DNA of 64,000 bases from Mesorhizobium terrae (lineage in GTDB: Bacteria > Pseudomonadota > Alphaproteobacteria > Rhizobiales > Rhizobiaceae): NCBI RefSeq assembly GCF_008727715.1, contig NZ_CP044218.1, forward strand, positions 3,861,501-3,925,500, written 5' to 3'. Positions 16,552 to 26,051 of this stretch are shown piece after piece. The notes under the pieces are model-generated. The model was given only the letters and a program-made list of their open reading frames with translations. It ran no database searches and was not told the DNA's origin. Numbering within the stretch: the first letter of the stretch is position 1; each line of letters begins with the position of its first letter. Made by a program: the position numbers and the translations under genes.

Positions 16552-19537
16552 GCATGCGGCTCCCTTCCGGGTCGAAGAAGTGGTGGCTGACGATCTCGAC
16601 CGGTCCGAACCGCTTGCGCAGCGGGTCGGAGACGAAGGCGCGCATGCCATGGCGGCTCTTGCCGCCCTGGACGAGCGCCAGGGCGATGTATTTGCCGAGC
16701 GCCGGTGCGTAACAGCAGGCGGTGATATGGCCGATCGAGCCGTGCGGGTTGTTTTCGTCCAGTGCTTCCACGATGTGGCCGCCGCCATTGAGCGGTCGGT
16801 TGTCTAGCGCGACGATGCCGACAAGCTGCAGCCTGTCGGCGGCAACCAGACCCTCGCGTTCCATCGTGGCGGAGCCGATGAAGGGTTTCTTCTTCGACAG
16901 CATCCAGCCGAGATGCAGGTCGCGTGCGGTGGTGCGGCCGTCGATCTCGGCACCGGTGACATGGCCTTTTTCGATGCGCAGCGTGCCCAGTGCCTCGAGC
17001 CCGTAGGAGACGAGGCCGAAAGGCTTGCCGGCCTCGATCAGCGCTTCCCAGACGTGAGTGCCGTGGCCGGCGCCGCAATAGACCTCGAAGGCCATCTCGC
17101 CGGAGAAGGAGAGGCGGCAGATCATCACCGGAACATCGGCGATCTCGCCATGGACGATGCCCATGAAGGGCAGGGCGGCGTTGTCCACCGCCGTACCCTT
17201 GACGCAGGCGGCGAGAATGTCGCGCGCCTTTGGTCCGCCGATCGCCGCGCCCGCCCATTCGTCGGTGACGGAGGTGACGGTGACCTTAAGATCCGGCCAG
17301 ACCACGTCGAGGAAATATTCCAGATGCTGCATCACCTTGCCGGCATTGGCCGTGGTGGTGGTCATCAGGAAATTGTCGTCGCCGAGGCGCCAGGTGGTGC
17401 CGTCGTCGAAGGCGACACCATCATCACGCAGCATCAGCCCGTAGCGGGCCTTGCCGACCGGCAGAGTAGAAAAGATGTTGGTGTAGACCCGGTCGAGGAG
17501 CTCGGCGGCGTCCGGTCCCTGGACGGCGATCTTGCCCAGCGTCGAGACATCGACGATGCCGGCCGTTTCGCGCACGGCCTTGGCCTCGCGCACATAGGCC
17601 TGTTCGACCGTCTCGCCGGCCAGACCATAGATCATCGGCCGGAACCAGAGGCCGGCGGAATACATGGTCGCGCCGTGGGCGAGGTGCCAGTCGTGCATCG
17701 GCGTCAGCCGCTCGGGCCTCAGGTCGCCATATCGCTCGGCCGCCAGCGAACCGATCGAGACCGCGGTGTAAGGCGGACGGAAGCGCGTCGTGCCGACTTC
17801 CGGGATCGGTTTGCCCAGTGTCTCGGCCATGATGGCGAGGCCCGGCACGTTCGAACTCTTGCCCTGGTCGGTCGCCATGCCGAGCGTGGTGTAGCGCTTG
17901 AGGTGCTCGACCGAGATGAAGCCTTCGCGATGCGCCAGGCGCACGTCATCGGCGGTCACGTCATGCTGGAAGTCAACGAAGCTCTTGCCCTCGGCCTTGA
18001 TCTCGAAAACCGGCGCCGGCTGCGGAGCGACGGACGACGGCTCGACGGCCGGTACCTCGATGGCCGATGCCGCCGCGCCCGCGGCGGCAAGACCGGTCAG
18101 ATGGCCTTCGACAATCGCTTCCGCCGTCGCGAAGCGGCCGGTACAAGCGCCGGCGCCTGCCCAGTTCTGTGTCGGCTTGGGCGGCAGGAAGGCTTGCAGC
18201 CTGTCATCCCATTCGGGTTTCGCGCCGGCCTGGCTGGCGAGATGGAGAACGGGCGACCAGCCGCCGGACATCAGCAGGCCGTCGACATGGATGCTGCGCG
18301 CATCGCCGGTCACCGTACCGCTTGCCTGGTCGAAGCGCTGGATCTTGATGTCGGTCAGCGCGCGCCCGCCTTCGGTGGCGACGACCGCGTGCCCGGCCAG
18401 CACTTCCGCGCCGCAAGAAGCGGCCAGCCCGCGTGCCTCGTCCGAAATGCCGGAGCGCACGTCGATGATCGCGGTCACGTTCGCGCCGGCCTTGCCGAGC
18501 GCGGCAGCGGCCGCGTAGGCCGTGTCGTTGTTGGTGAATAGCGCTATCTTTTCGCCCGGCAACACGCCGAACTGATTGGCGTAGCGCTGTGCCGCACTGG
18601 CCAGCATGACGCCCGGCCGGTCGTTGCCTGGGAAGACCAGCGGCCGCTCCAGCGCGCCGGTCGCCAGAACGACCGACTTGGCCCGGATGGTCCAATGGCG
18701 GTGACGCGGCTCACCGCGCGCCGCCGTTTCCTTGTGGTCGGACACGCGTTCCAGCGCGGCCATGGTATTGCCGTCGTAATAACCCCAGACGGTGGTGCGC
18801 GGCAGCAGTCGCACATTGTTGCGGCCCTTGAGGCCGTTCACAATGTCGTTGGCCCAGTCGGCAGCGCGGGTGCCGTCGATTGTCTCCCCGGACCAGTTGG
18901 CGGAACCGCCGAAGCGGGGATCGAGTTCGGCCAGAATGACACGCGCGCCACGGTCGGCGGCCGCCTTGGCGGCCATCAGGCCGGCGGGGCCGGAACCGAC
19001 CACCAGCACGTCGCAGAAGGCGTTCATGCGTTCGTAGCGGGTGTCGTCGGCGACCGTGCCGGCGCGGCCGAGGCCAGCGGCGCGGCGAATGAAATGCTCG
19101 CAGAACATCCAGAAGCGGGTGCCCTTCAGCGGCCCGACCACCGGACCCATGAAGGTCTTGTAGTAGAAGCCGGCGCCGAGCACCTTGCCGGCCAGCTGGT
19201 TGAGCGCGCCGACATCCCAATTGAGCGACGGGAAGCGGTTCTGGCTTTCGGCGCGCAGGCCGTCATGGATCTCGATGGCGGTCGCCGGAATGTTGGGTTC
19301 GCGCGCGGCTCCGCGCAGCACGGTCACCAGCGCGTTCGGCTCGTCCACGCCGGCACTCAGCACACCGCGCGGCCGGTGGTATTTGAAGGACCGCCCCATC
19401 AGCGAGACGCCGTTGGCGAGCAGGGCCGAGGCCAGTGTGTCGCCGGCATGGCCGGTAAAGGGGGCCCCATCGAAGGTGAAGCGGACGGTTTTCAGCCTGT
19501 CGATCTGGCCGCCGGCCGTGGTGCGGCGCGGGCTCAT
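16544..19537 (-). CDS. soxA: Sarcosine oxidase subunit alpha
   Basis: A 997-residue alpha chain, the usual size. An N-terminal Fer2_4-like domain (VRFTFDGAPFTGHAGDTLASAL) lacks iron-sulfur cysteines, as in the family. A Rossmann NAD-binding domain follows with VLVVGSGPAGLMAAKAA, then a C-terminal GCV_T region that transfers the sarcosine methyl carbon to tetrahydrofolate as 5,10-methylene-THF. The enzyme turns sarcosine plus oxygen into glycine and hydrogen peroxide. Start overlaps the soxD stop by four bases and its end overlaps soxG. Confidence 0.95.
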   Translation of the reverse strand: MSPRRTTAGGQIDRLKTVRFTFDGAPFTGHAGDTLASALLANGVSLMGRSFKYHRPRGVLSAGVDEPNALVTVLRGAAREPNIPATAIEIHDGLRAESQNRFPSLNWDVGALNQLAGKVLGAGFYYKTFMGPVVGPLKGTRFWMFCEHFIRRAAGLGRAGTVADDTRYERMNAFCDVLVVGSGPAGLMAAKAAADRGARVILAELDPRFGGSANWSGETIDGTRAADWANDIVNGLKGRNNVRLLPRTTVWGYYDGNTMAALERVSDHKETAARGEPRHRHWTIRAKSVVLATGALERPLVFPGNDRPGVMLASAAQRYANQFGVLPGEKIALFTNNDTAYAAAAALGKAGANVTAIIDVRSGISDEARGLAASCGAEVLAGHAVVATEGGRALTDIKIQRFDQASGTVTGDARSIHVDGLLMSGGWSPVLHLASQAGAKPEWDDRLQAFLPPKPTQNWAGAGACTGRFATAEAIVEGHLTGLAAAGAAASAIEVPAVEPSSVAPQPAPVFEIKAEGKSFVDFQHDVTADDVRLAHREGFISVEHLKRYTTLGMATDQGKSSNVPGLAIMAETLGKPIPEVGTTRFRPPYTAVSIGSLAAERYGDLRPERLTPMHDWHLAHGATMYSAGLWFRPMIYGLAGETVEQAYVREAKAVRETAGIVDVSTLGKIAVQGPDAAELLDRVYTNIFSTLPVGKARYGLMLRDDGVAFDDGTTWRLGDDNFLMTTTTANAGKVMQHLEYFLDVVWPDLKVTVTSVTDEWAGAAIGGPKARDILAACVKGTAVDNAALPFMGIVHGEIADVPVMICRLSFSGEMAFEVYCGAGHGTHVWEALIEAGKPFGLVSYGLEALGTLRIEKGHVTGAEIDGRTTARDLHLGWMLSKKKPFIGSATMEREGLVAADRLQLVGIVALDNRPLNGGGHIVEALDENNPHGSIGHITACCYAPALGKYIALALVQGGKSRHGMRAFVSDPLRKRFGPVEIVSHHFFDPEGSRMHG

Positions 19538-19836
19538 GCCTTGGCTCCCGACTTGCGCCGTTCGGTCGAACGATGATGGGCGTCGCCACGCACCGGCACG
19601 GCGCTGGAGACATTATGGGTCAGCGTGTTGCGCACCACGCGGATATGGCTGCGGCAGCCGCCGGAATGCTGCCATATCTCGTTGTGGTCGCCGGCCGGGT
19701 TCAGCCGGTCGTAGACATATTCATTCCAGGCCTGCATGTCCTGCGAATTGGGGGCGGGGCGCTGGCGGTTGCCATCGCCTTGATAGGTGAATTCGGACAC
19801 GTCGCGCGGGCCGCAATAGGGGCAAGTGAGAAGCAT
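19534..19836 (-). CDS. soxD: Sarcosine oxidase subunit delta
   Basis: A 100-residue zinc-binding subunit. MLLTCPYCGPRDVSEF gives Cys5 and Cys8, and a downstream H-x-x-x-C-x-x-H arrangement (WQHSGGCRSH) completes the metal site; these match the family. It binds alpha in the heterotetramer. It lies 18 bases downstream of soxB and overlaps soxA, so it is in the middle of the operon. Confidence 0.94.
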   Translation of the reverse strand: MLLTCPYCGPRDVSEFTYQGDGNRQRPAPNSQDMQAWNEYVYDRLNPAGDHNEIWQHSGGCRSHIRVVRNTLTHNVSSAVPVRGDAHHRSTERRKSGAKA

Positions 19837-19854
19837 GGTTTTTCCTGGCGGCCT

Positions 19855-21114
19855 CTAATGCAGTCGCGGCGTGGCGCCTTGACCCTTCTCGTCGATGAGA
19901 ATGCCGCGATGGAAGCGGTCGAGGGTGAAGGCGGCGTTGAGTTCGTGCGGTTCGTCGCGTGCGATGGTGTGGGCGAAGCAGAAGCCGGACGCAGGCGTGG
20001 CCTTGAAGCCGCCGTAACACCAGCCGCAGTTGAGATACATGCCTGGCAGGGGCCCCGTGGTGATGATCGGCGTACCGTCCATCGACATGTCGCAGACGCC
20101 GGCCCAGGAGCGCAGCATGCGCGCGCTGGCGAGGCTCGGGAACAGCGCCAGCATTTCCGACATCACCTCTTCGACGATCGGCAGGTTGCCGCGCTGGGCG
20201 TAGGAATTGTAGCCGTCGAGGTCGCCGCCATAAATCAGGCCGCCCTTGTCGGACTGGCCCATGTAGAAATGGCCCATGCCGAAGGTGACGACCGTATCGA
20301 TGAACGGCTTGAGCGATTCGGAGACAAAGGCCTGCAGCACATGGCTTTCGATCGGCAGCCTGTCGATGCCGGCCAGCTGCATGACGCGGCCGGTGCTGCC
20401 GGCGGCTGTGACCGCGACTTTCTTGGCGCGGATTTCGCCGCGCGTGGTGACAACACCGGTGATGCGGTCGCCGTCGCGCAGGAAACCAGTGACTTCACAG
20501 TTCTCGAGGATATCGACACCGCGCCGGTCGGCGCCGCGCGCATAACCCCAGGCGACCGCGTCATGGCGGGCGGTGCCGGCGCGCGGCTGCATCAGGCCGC
20601 CGACGATGGGGAAGCGGGCGTTTGCCGATATGTCGATCGCTGGCATCAGCCGCTTGATCTCGGCCACCGACATCAGTTCGGCATCGACGTCGAGATGGCG
20701 CATGGCGTTGCCCTTGCGGGCGAGGTCGTCGAACTGCGCTGGCGTATGGGCAAGGTTGAGCACGCCGCGCTGCGAGAACATGACGTTGTAGTTGAGGTCG
20801 TGGGAGAGGTTCTCCCACAGCTTCATCGAATGTTCGTAGAAACGCGTGTTCTGCGGCAGCAGGTAGTTGGAGCGCACGGCCGTGGTGTTACGCCCGACAT
20901 TGCCGGAGCCGAGATAGCCTTTTTCGACCACGGCGACGTTGGTGATGCCGTGTTCCTTGGCCAGATAGTAGGCTGTCGACAGGCCGTGGCCGCCGCCGCC
21001 GATGATAATGACATCATAAGAGGCCTTGGGTTCCGGCTTGCGCCAGGCCGGCTTCCAGTCCTTGTTGCCAGACAGCGCATTGCGCAGCAGCGAGAAAGCC
21101 GAATATTCCGCCAT
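19855..21114 (-). CDS. soxB: Sarcosine oxidase subunit beta
   Basis: A 419-residue flavoprotein subunit that oxidises sarcosine. The FAD-binding DAO domain starts at YDVIIIGGGGHGLSTAYYLA (33-52), and the covalent FMN attachment site is GTARHDAVAWG with His184, the residue used in characterised heterotetrameric enzymes. First gene of soxBDAG-ridA. Unlike the actinobacterial operons, no glyA or purU lies in it here. A 213-base spacer separates it from a divergent channel gene and must hold its promoter; I see no confident operator in it. Confidence 0.95.
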   Translation of the reverse strand: MAEYSAFSLLRNALSGNKDWKPAWRKPEPKASYDVIIIGGGGHGLSTAYYLAKEHGITNVAVVEKGYLGSGNVGRNTTAVRSNYLLPQNTRFYEHSMKLWENLSHDLNYNVMFSQRGVLNLAHTPAQFDDLARKGNAMRHLDVDAELMSVAEIKRLMPAIDISANARFPIVGGLMQPRAGTARHDAVAWGYARGADRRGVDILENCEVTGFLRDGDRITGVVTTRGEIRAKKVAVTAAGSTGRVMQLAGIDRLPIESHVLQAFVSESLKPFIDTVVTFGMGHFYMGQSDKGGLIYGGDLDGYNSYAQRGNLPIVEEVMSEMLALFPSLASARMLRSWAGVCDMSMDGTPIITTGPLPGMYLNCGWCYGGFKATPASGFCFAHTIARDEPHELNAAFTLDRFHRGILIDEKGQGATPRLH

Positions 21115-21327
21115 ACCAACTCCACCCCCAAACCGCGCGCGGATTCGGGCACCCTATTTTGCAGTAGACTATAGAGCAGGGCGCACGGCCAAAGCCAAGA
21201 TTGCGCCATGGCTTTTCGACTGGCCGACTCCGGTTGAAATGCCGGTCATGCTTGCCCCGCCCCATTGCCGTCTCTATCAAGGGCGAGATTTCGCAGCCTT
21301 GAACGCTGCTTCGCGGGTTGCCGACTT

Positions 21328-23997
21328 ATGCTTTTTCGATTCGTACGCCTTTTCCTGATTGTCTTCCTGACCGTCGCGACATCGGTCGCCGCGTTGGCGC
21401 AGGCCGAGATTCCGGCGCTGAACGATAGCCCGCCCAAGGCTGTGCCGGCCCCGCAAGCGGCCCCCGCTCAGCAGCAGCCGGTGACACAACAGGCCACACC
21501 GCCGGCCGCGAATGTCCAGCCGGCGCAGGCGGCCCCCGCATCGCAGCCGGGCCCGGCAACGCCTGCCCAGGCGGCGCCTGCCGCTCCAGCTCAGGCTGCA
21601 CCCGCGCCGCCGCCGGGCGGTCTGGTCGTCGAGCAGCAGAAGGCGTTGAAGTCGCTGGTGACCAAGACCGATGGTCTCGCCAAGCAGATCGAGCAGAATT
21701 CCGACGACGATGGCGCGCTTGTCGACATCCGCCTGCAACTCGAAGACCTCGCCCGACAGGCGCTGAATACGGCGACCGTGTTTCGCCCGCGTCTCACCGA
21801 GATCGGCAGCAAGCTTGACCAGTTGGGCCCGCCGCCGGCGCAGGGCCAGCCGGCCGAGCCGGAAATCGTTGCCAATGAGCGCAAGGCGCTGAACAACGAA
21901 AAGGCCGAGATCAATGCGGTGATCGCGGGCGCGCAGACGCTTTCGTTGCGCATCACGACGATGGTCGACAACATCTCGACGCTGCGTTCGAAGCTGTTCC
22001 GCAATCTTCTGACCAAGCGTTACGCGCTGGACAAGGTGGTCAGCAGCGAACTGGTTTCGGACGCCAATTCCGAATTCACCAATCTCTACGCAGCCGTGTC
22101 GTCCTGGTTCGGCTTTGTCCTGAAGTTCAAGTATCAGGCGGCCTTGGTGGCGACGATCATGGCGCTGGTGGCGGCGGCCGTGTTGCTGATTGGCGGGCGG
22201 CGTCTGTACGGACGGGTGTTCGAGTTCAATTCGAACATCGAGGAGCCCTCCTATCTTTCCAGGCTCTCGCTGGCGTTCTGGTCGACCCTTCTGCCGACAT
22301 TGGCACTCGGCGTCTTCTTCTTCTCGACCTATTTCTTCTTCGACTACTATGGCGTGCTGCGCGGCGACATCGGCGTGTTCCTGCGCGCGCTGATGTCGGC
22401 TATCGGCGTGGCATTCTGCGTCAACCGGCTGACCAATGCGGCGCTGTCGCCGCGCATGCCCAAGTGGCGGCTGATTCCGGTGGAGTCCGGTCCGGCCCGC
22501 TGGCTGGTTCGCCTTTCGACGGCCATGGCGGTGGTGCTTGGCATCAACAGTTTCCTCTCCGTCGTCAACGAGCAGATGGGTTCGCCACTGTCGCTAACGG
22601 TCGGGCGCAGCTTCATCGCCACGATCATCATCGGGTTGATCCTGATCCTGATGGGGCTGGTGCGGCCCTTCCGCACTCACACCGGCGAATGGCGACCGTG
22701 GCCGGTATGGCTCCGGTATCTTGCCTATGCGCTTGGCCTGTTCACCATCATCGCCGCGCTGCTCGGCTTCATCGGCCTTGCGATCTTCCTGTCGATCCAG
22801 ATCGTTGTCACCGGCACGATCCTGATCACCGCCTATATCGGCTTCCTGTCGGCCCGGGCCATCGGCGCGGAGGGCGGTTTCGCCGAATCCTCGGTCGGCC
22901 GCTGGTTTGCCGCCCAAACCAATCTGGAAGACGGCACGCTCGACCAGTTCGGGCTCGCCACCAGCATCGCCATCAACCTCTTGATCGTGCTGGTGTTCCT
23001 GCCGCTGATCCTGTTGTTGTGGGGCTTCCAGCCAGGTGACATCCAGGCCTGGGCCTACAGACTGGCCACCGGGGTCAAAATCGGCTCGGTAACGATTTCA
23101 TTCACCGGCATCCTTACCGGCATTGTCGTCTTCGTCGTCGGTTATTTCGTGACACGCTGGTTCCAGGCGTGGCTCGACGATTCGGTCATGGCGCGAGGGC
23201 GTGTCGACACCGGCGTGCGCAATTCGATCCGCCTTATCGTCGGTTATGCCGGCATGGCGCTGGCGGCGCTGATCGGTGTCTCGGCCGCCGGGATAGATCT
23301 GTCGAACCTGGCGCTGATCGCCGGCGGTCTCTCGCTCGGCCTTGGTTTCGGCCTGCAGAACGTCGTCTCCAATTTCGTGTCGGGCCTCATCCTCCTTGCC
23401 GAGCGTCCGTTCAAGGTCGGCGACTGGATTGTCGCTGGCGATGTCAGCGGTACGGTCAAGAAGATCAGCGTGCGCGCCACCGAGATCGAGACCTTCCAGC
23501 GCCAGTCGGTGATCCTGCCGAATTCCAACCTCATCAACAGCGCAGTCGGCAACTGGACCCATCGCAACAAGCTCGGTCGCGTCGAGATCAAGGTCGGTGT
23601 CGCCTATGGCTCGGATGTGCGCCGCGTCCACGAGATATTGCTGGAGATCGCGCGCGGCCATCCTCTGGTGCTGAAGAACCCGGAGCCGTTCGTGCAATTC
23701 GTCAATTTCGGTCCGAATGCGCTGGACTTCGAAATCCGCATCTTCCTCGCCGACATCATGAATGGTGGCAGCGCGCAAAACGATATCCGCTTCGCCGTCA
23801 TCGAGGCGTTCACCCGCGAAGGCATCGAGATTCCGTCGGCTCCGCGGCAGGCACAACCCCATATCCACCACGAACCGTGGCCGGTCGACGACGACAAGAC
23901 CGAGGCGTTGCACGCTGAAAAGGAAGCGGTGAAAGCGGAAGCGGAACGCAACCGCACGAAAGGCCGGCGCAAGCCGCGCAGGCCCGATCCGAACTAG
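21328..23997 (+). CDS. MscS-type mechanosensitive channel with DUF3772-like extracytoplasmic region
   Basis: Large (889-residue) inner-membrane channel that releases solutes on hypo-osmotic shock. A signal peptide (LFRFVRLFLIVFLTVATSVAALAQA) is followed by a Pro/Ala/Gln-rich linker to about residue 90, a periplasmic helical region (about 90-250), many hydrophobic helices (about 265-640), and a C-terminal MscS pore-beta domain with GGLSLGLGFGLQNVVSNF and LAERPFKVGDWI. A polar Lys/Arg-rich tail ends the protein. ATG 21328 is chosen over TTG 21265 because it starts the signal peptide. It fits the large KefA/MscK-like group of Rhizobiales. Osmotic release and the betaine genes nearby may be linked only by coincidence. 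Confidence 0.9.
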   Translation: MLFRFVRLFLIVFLTVATSVAALAQAEIPALNDSPPKAVPAPQAAPAQQQPVTQQATPPAANVQPAQAAPASQPGPATPAQAAPAAPAQAAPAPPPGGLVVEQQKALKSLVTKTDGLAKQIEQNSDDDGALVDIRLQLEDLARQALNTATVFRPRLTEIGSKLDQLGPPPAQGQPAEPEIVANERKALNNEKAEINAVIAGAQTLSLRITTMVDNISTLRSKLFRNLLTKRYALDKVVSSELVSDANSEFTNLYAAVSSWFGFVLKFKYQAALVATIMALVAAAVLLIGGRRLYGRVFEFNSNIEEPSYLSRLSLAFWSTLLPTLALGVFFFSTYFFFDYYGVLRGDIGVFLRALMSAIGVAFCVNRLTNAALSPRMPKWRLIPVESGPARWLVRLSTAMAVVLGINSFLSVVNEQMGSPLSLTVGRSFIATIIIGLILILMGLVRPFRTHTGEWRPWPVWLRYLAYALGLFTIIAALLGFIGLAIFLSIQIVVTGTILITAYIGFLSARAIGAEGGFAESSVGRWFAAQTNLEDGTLDQFGLATSIAINLLIVLVFLPLILLLWGFQPGDIQAWAYRLATGVKIGSVTISFTGILTGIVVFVVGYFVTRWFQAWLDDSVMARGRVDTGVRNSIRLIVGYAGMALAALIGVSAAGIDLSNLALIAGGLSLGLGFGLQNVVSNFVSGLILLAERPFKVGDWIVAGDVSGTVKKISVRATEIETFQRQSVILPNSNLINSAVGNWTHRNKLGRVEIKVGVAYGSDVRRVHEILLEIARGHPLVLKNPEPFVQFVNFGPNALDFEIRIFLADIMNGGSAQNDIRFAVIEAFTREGIEIPSAPRQAQPHIHHEPWPVDDDKTEALHAEKEAVKAEAERNRTKGRRKPRRPDPN

Positions 23998-24137
23998 TTT
24001 TCCGCCTCTCCAAAGCCAATTGCGGCATGAATGAGGCATTCAGTTGCGGTTCAGCTTGTTTGTCCTATAAGCTTTTCCGCGAAGGCTTGAAACGTCTCGC
24101 GTAACGCAACAGAGGCGGTGGAAACACCGGAATTGCA

Positions 24138-24401
24138 ATGTGGAAGTCCCTCATCGCCGCTGCAGCTCTTTTCGCCGCGAGCGGGGTTGGCCATACCGCG
24201 AGCGCGGTCAACAAGGACGCCGAGACCCGCACGCTGGTGGTCACGGAAGGCGGTGGCCGGAGCGAGTTGACGCTCGCCGGCGGCGAGACCGTCCAGTTCT
24301 GCCCGAACGGCTGCTTCGTCACCTTGCCGAATGGCGACCTGGAAGCGCTGACCGGCTCGGAGACGATCGTGATTTCCGGCGGCGCCGCGACGGTGAAGTA
24401 A
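24138..24401 (+). CDS. Small exported protein of unknown function
   Basis: An 87-residue protein with a clear Sec signal peptide (MWKSLIAAAALFAASGVGHTASA). The mature part of about 64 residues is polar and has two cysteines in QFCPNGCFVTLPNGD, a CxxxC pair that could bind metal or form a disulfide. I do not recognise it beyond its resemblance to small periplasmic proteins of Rhizobiales. A strong terminator follows 28 bases after the stop, so it is probably expressed as a single-gene transcript. Confidence 0.75.
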   Translation: MWKSLIAAAALFAASGVGHTASAVNKDAETRTLVVTEGGGRSELTLAGGETVQFCPNGCFVTLPNGDLEALTGSETIVISGGAATVK

Positions 24402-24429
24402 CCGCGAACGAACTGCCGTCGAGAACCAA

Positions 24430-24460
24430 GGCCGGACATCTGTCCGGCCTTTTATTTTTT
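24430..24460 (+). terminator. Rho-independent terminator
   Basis: GGCCGGACA (24430-24438) and TGTCCGGCC (24441-24449) form a nine-pair stem followed by TTTTATTTTTT. It closes the small exported-protein transcript. Confidence 0.9.
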
Positions 24461-24609
24461 GTGGTAAGCTCCATTTAACGATGACTGGCAAAACAGCGTG
24501 GTGGGCGCTTGTTTTCGCGGTTTTTTCAGCGTCCGGTAATGTGTCCCGCCACTATATCCGATCCGGGACCGCGAACAGGCGGTCATGGGGTAGGCGGGGC
24601 AACACTTTC

Positions 24610-26049
24610 ATGGATGCGCGGTCTGACAGGAACGCAGTGCCACTTGCTGTCGATCTCGACGGCACGCTGCTGGCGACCGATCTCTTGTGGGAGGGGTTGT
24701 TCATCCTTCTCAAGAAGAACCCGCTCTATCTCTTCCTTGTGCCGATCTGGCTCGCCAGCGGGCCTGCCAGGCTGAAGCAGGAAATCGCCAGCCGCGTCGA
24801 TATCGACCCAGCCAGCCTGCCTTATCGCGAGCCGCTACTGTCCAGGCTGCACGCCGAACGCTCGGACGGGCGCAAGCTGGTGCTGGCAACCGGCACGCCG
24901 CGCAAGTTCGCCGAAGCGATCGCTGCGCATCTCGGCATTTTCGACAAGGTCATCGCCACCGACGGTGTCGACAATCTCACCTCCGCCAGGAAACGTGCCG
25001 CGCTTGTCGCGATCTATGGCGATGGCGGCTTCGACTATGCCGGCAACAGCCGCCATGACCTCGAGGTCTTCGATGCCGCGCGCCTCGCCATCGTGGTTGC
25101 ACCAGATCGCGCGGCGACGCGCTGGCAGGCCAGAAATGGCGGCGAACTGGTGCGAGGCCCCGAGCGGTCGTTGAAGACTGTTCTCAAGATGCTGCGTGTG
25201 CATCAATGGGCCAAGAACGGGCTGATCGCGGTGCCGATGATGCTGTCGGCGGAGTACTTCAACCCGATCATGCTGTGGCAGACCGCCATCGCATTCATCG
25301 CGTTCAGCGCGGTCGCCTCCGCCATCTACATAGTCAACGACTTCTTCGATCTGGCGCTCGACCGTCGCCATTCCACCAAGCGCAAACGGCCGTTTGCCGC
25401 CGGAACGCTGTCGATCCCCTTTGGCCTCGCTTCGATCGCCGTTCTGGTGACCATCGGTGTCGTCGCCGCCCTGTTCCTGCCTGTCGCGTTCGCCTTTGTC
25501 CTGGTCGGCTACATGATCATTACGCTGGCCTATTCGTTGAGCCTGAAGCGCATGCTTTTGATCGACGTTCTGACGCTGGCCGGACTTTATACAGTGCGCG
25601 TGCTGGCCGGTGCCGCGGCAACCGGTGTCGAGGTTTCGTTCTGGCTGCTGGCATTTTCGATCTTCTTCTTTCTGTCGCTGGCACTGGTGAAGCGTTTCGT
25701 CGAACTGCGTACGGCGCCGCCGCCGCCGGGCGAGCGCATCGCCGGCCGTGGCTATCGTGCCGAGGATCACGACATCATCGCCCAGGCAGGTCTTGCTTCG
25801 GCGTTTTCCTCCGCGCTGGTGCTGGCGCTCTACATGGACAGTGTCGAGATGCGTGAGCTATATCCGCATCCTTGGATGATTTGGCCTCTGCCGCCGATCG
25901 TTCTTTATCTGACAATGCGCATCTGGATCCTCGCTCGCCGCGGCGAGATGCATGACGATCCGGTCGTCTTCATCATGGGTGACTGGCGAAGCCAGGTCGT
26001 CGTCCTGATCGGAGCTGCGCTGCTGGTTGCCGGAGCTTGGCCGAATTGA
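24610..26049 (+). CDS. HAD phosphatase-UbiA prenyltransferase fusion (DPPR-synthase-like)
   Basis: A 479-residue two-part protein. Residues about 10-190 are a HAD domain (nucleophile motif DLDGTLLATD with Asp15 and Asp17). From about 195 a membrane UbiA domain follows with the Mg-diphosphate motif NDFFDLALDR and KRKRPFAAG, the arrangement of decaprenyl-phosphate phosphoribosyltransferases. Such an enzyme would join PRPP to a polyprenyl phosphate; the fused HAD domain could then remove the 5-phosphate. ATG 24610 starts just before the HAD domain; an ATG at 24481 would add 43 unrelated residues. The next gene, a DprE1 homologue, starts two bases after the stop, which supports the pentose pathway reading. 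Confidence 0.85.
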   Translation: MDARSDRNAVPLAVDLDGTLLATDLLWEGLFILLKKNPLYLFLVPIWLASGPARLKQEIASRVDIDPASLPYREPLLSRLHAERSDGRKLVLATGTPRKFAEAIAAHLGIFDKVIATDGVDNLTSARKRAALVAIYGDGGFDYAGNSRHDLEVFDAARLAIVVAPDRAATRWQARNGGELVRGPERSLKTVLKMLRVHQWAKNGLIAVPMMLSAEYFNPIMLWQTAIAFIAFSAVASAIYIVNDFFDLALDRRHSTKRKRPFAAGTLSIPFGLASIAVLVTIGVVAALFLPVAFAFVLVGYMIITLAYSLSLKRMLLIDVLTLAGLYTVRVLAGAAATGVEVSFWLLAFSIFFFLSLALVKRFVELRTAPPPPGERIAGRGYRAEDHDIIAQAGLASAFSSALVLALYMDSVEMRELYPHPWMIWPLPPIVLYLTMRIWILARRGEMHDDPVVFIMGDWRSQVVVLIGAALLVAGAWPN

Positions 26050-26051
26050 GC

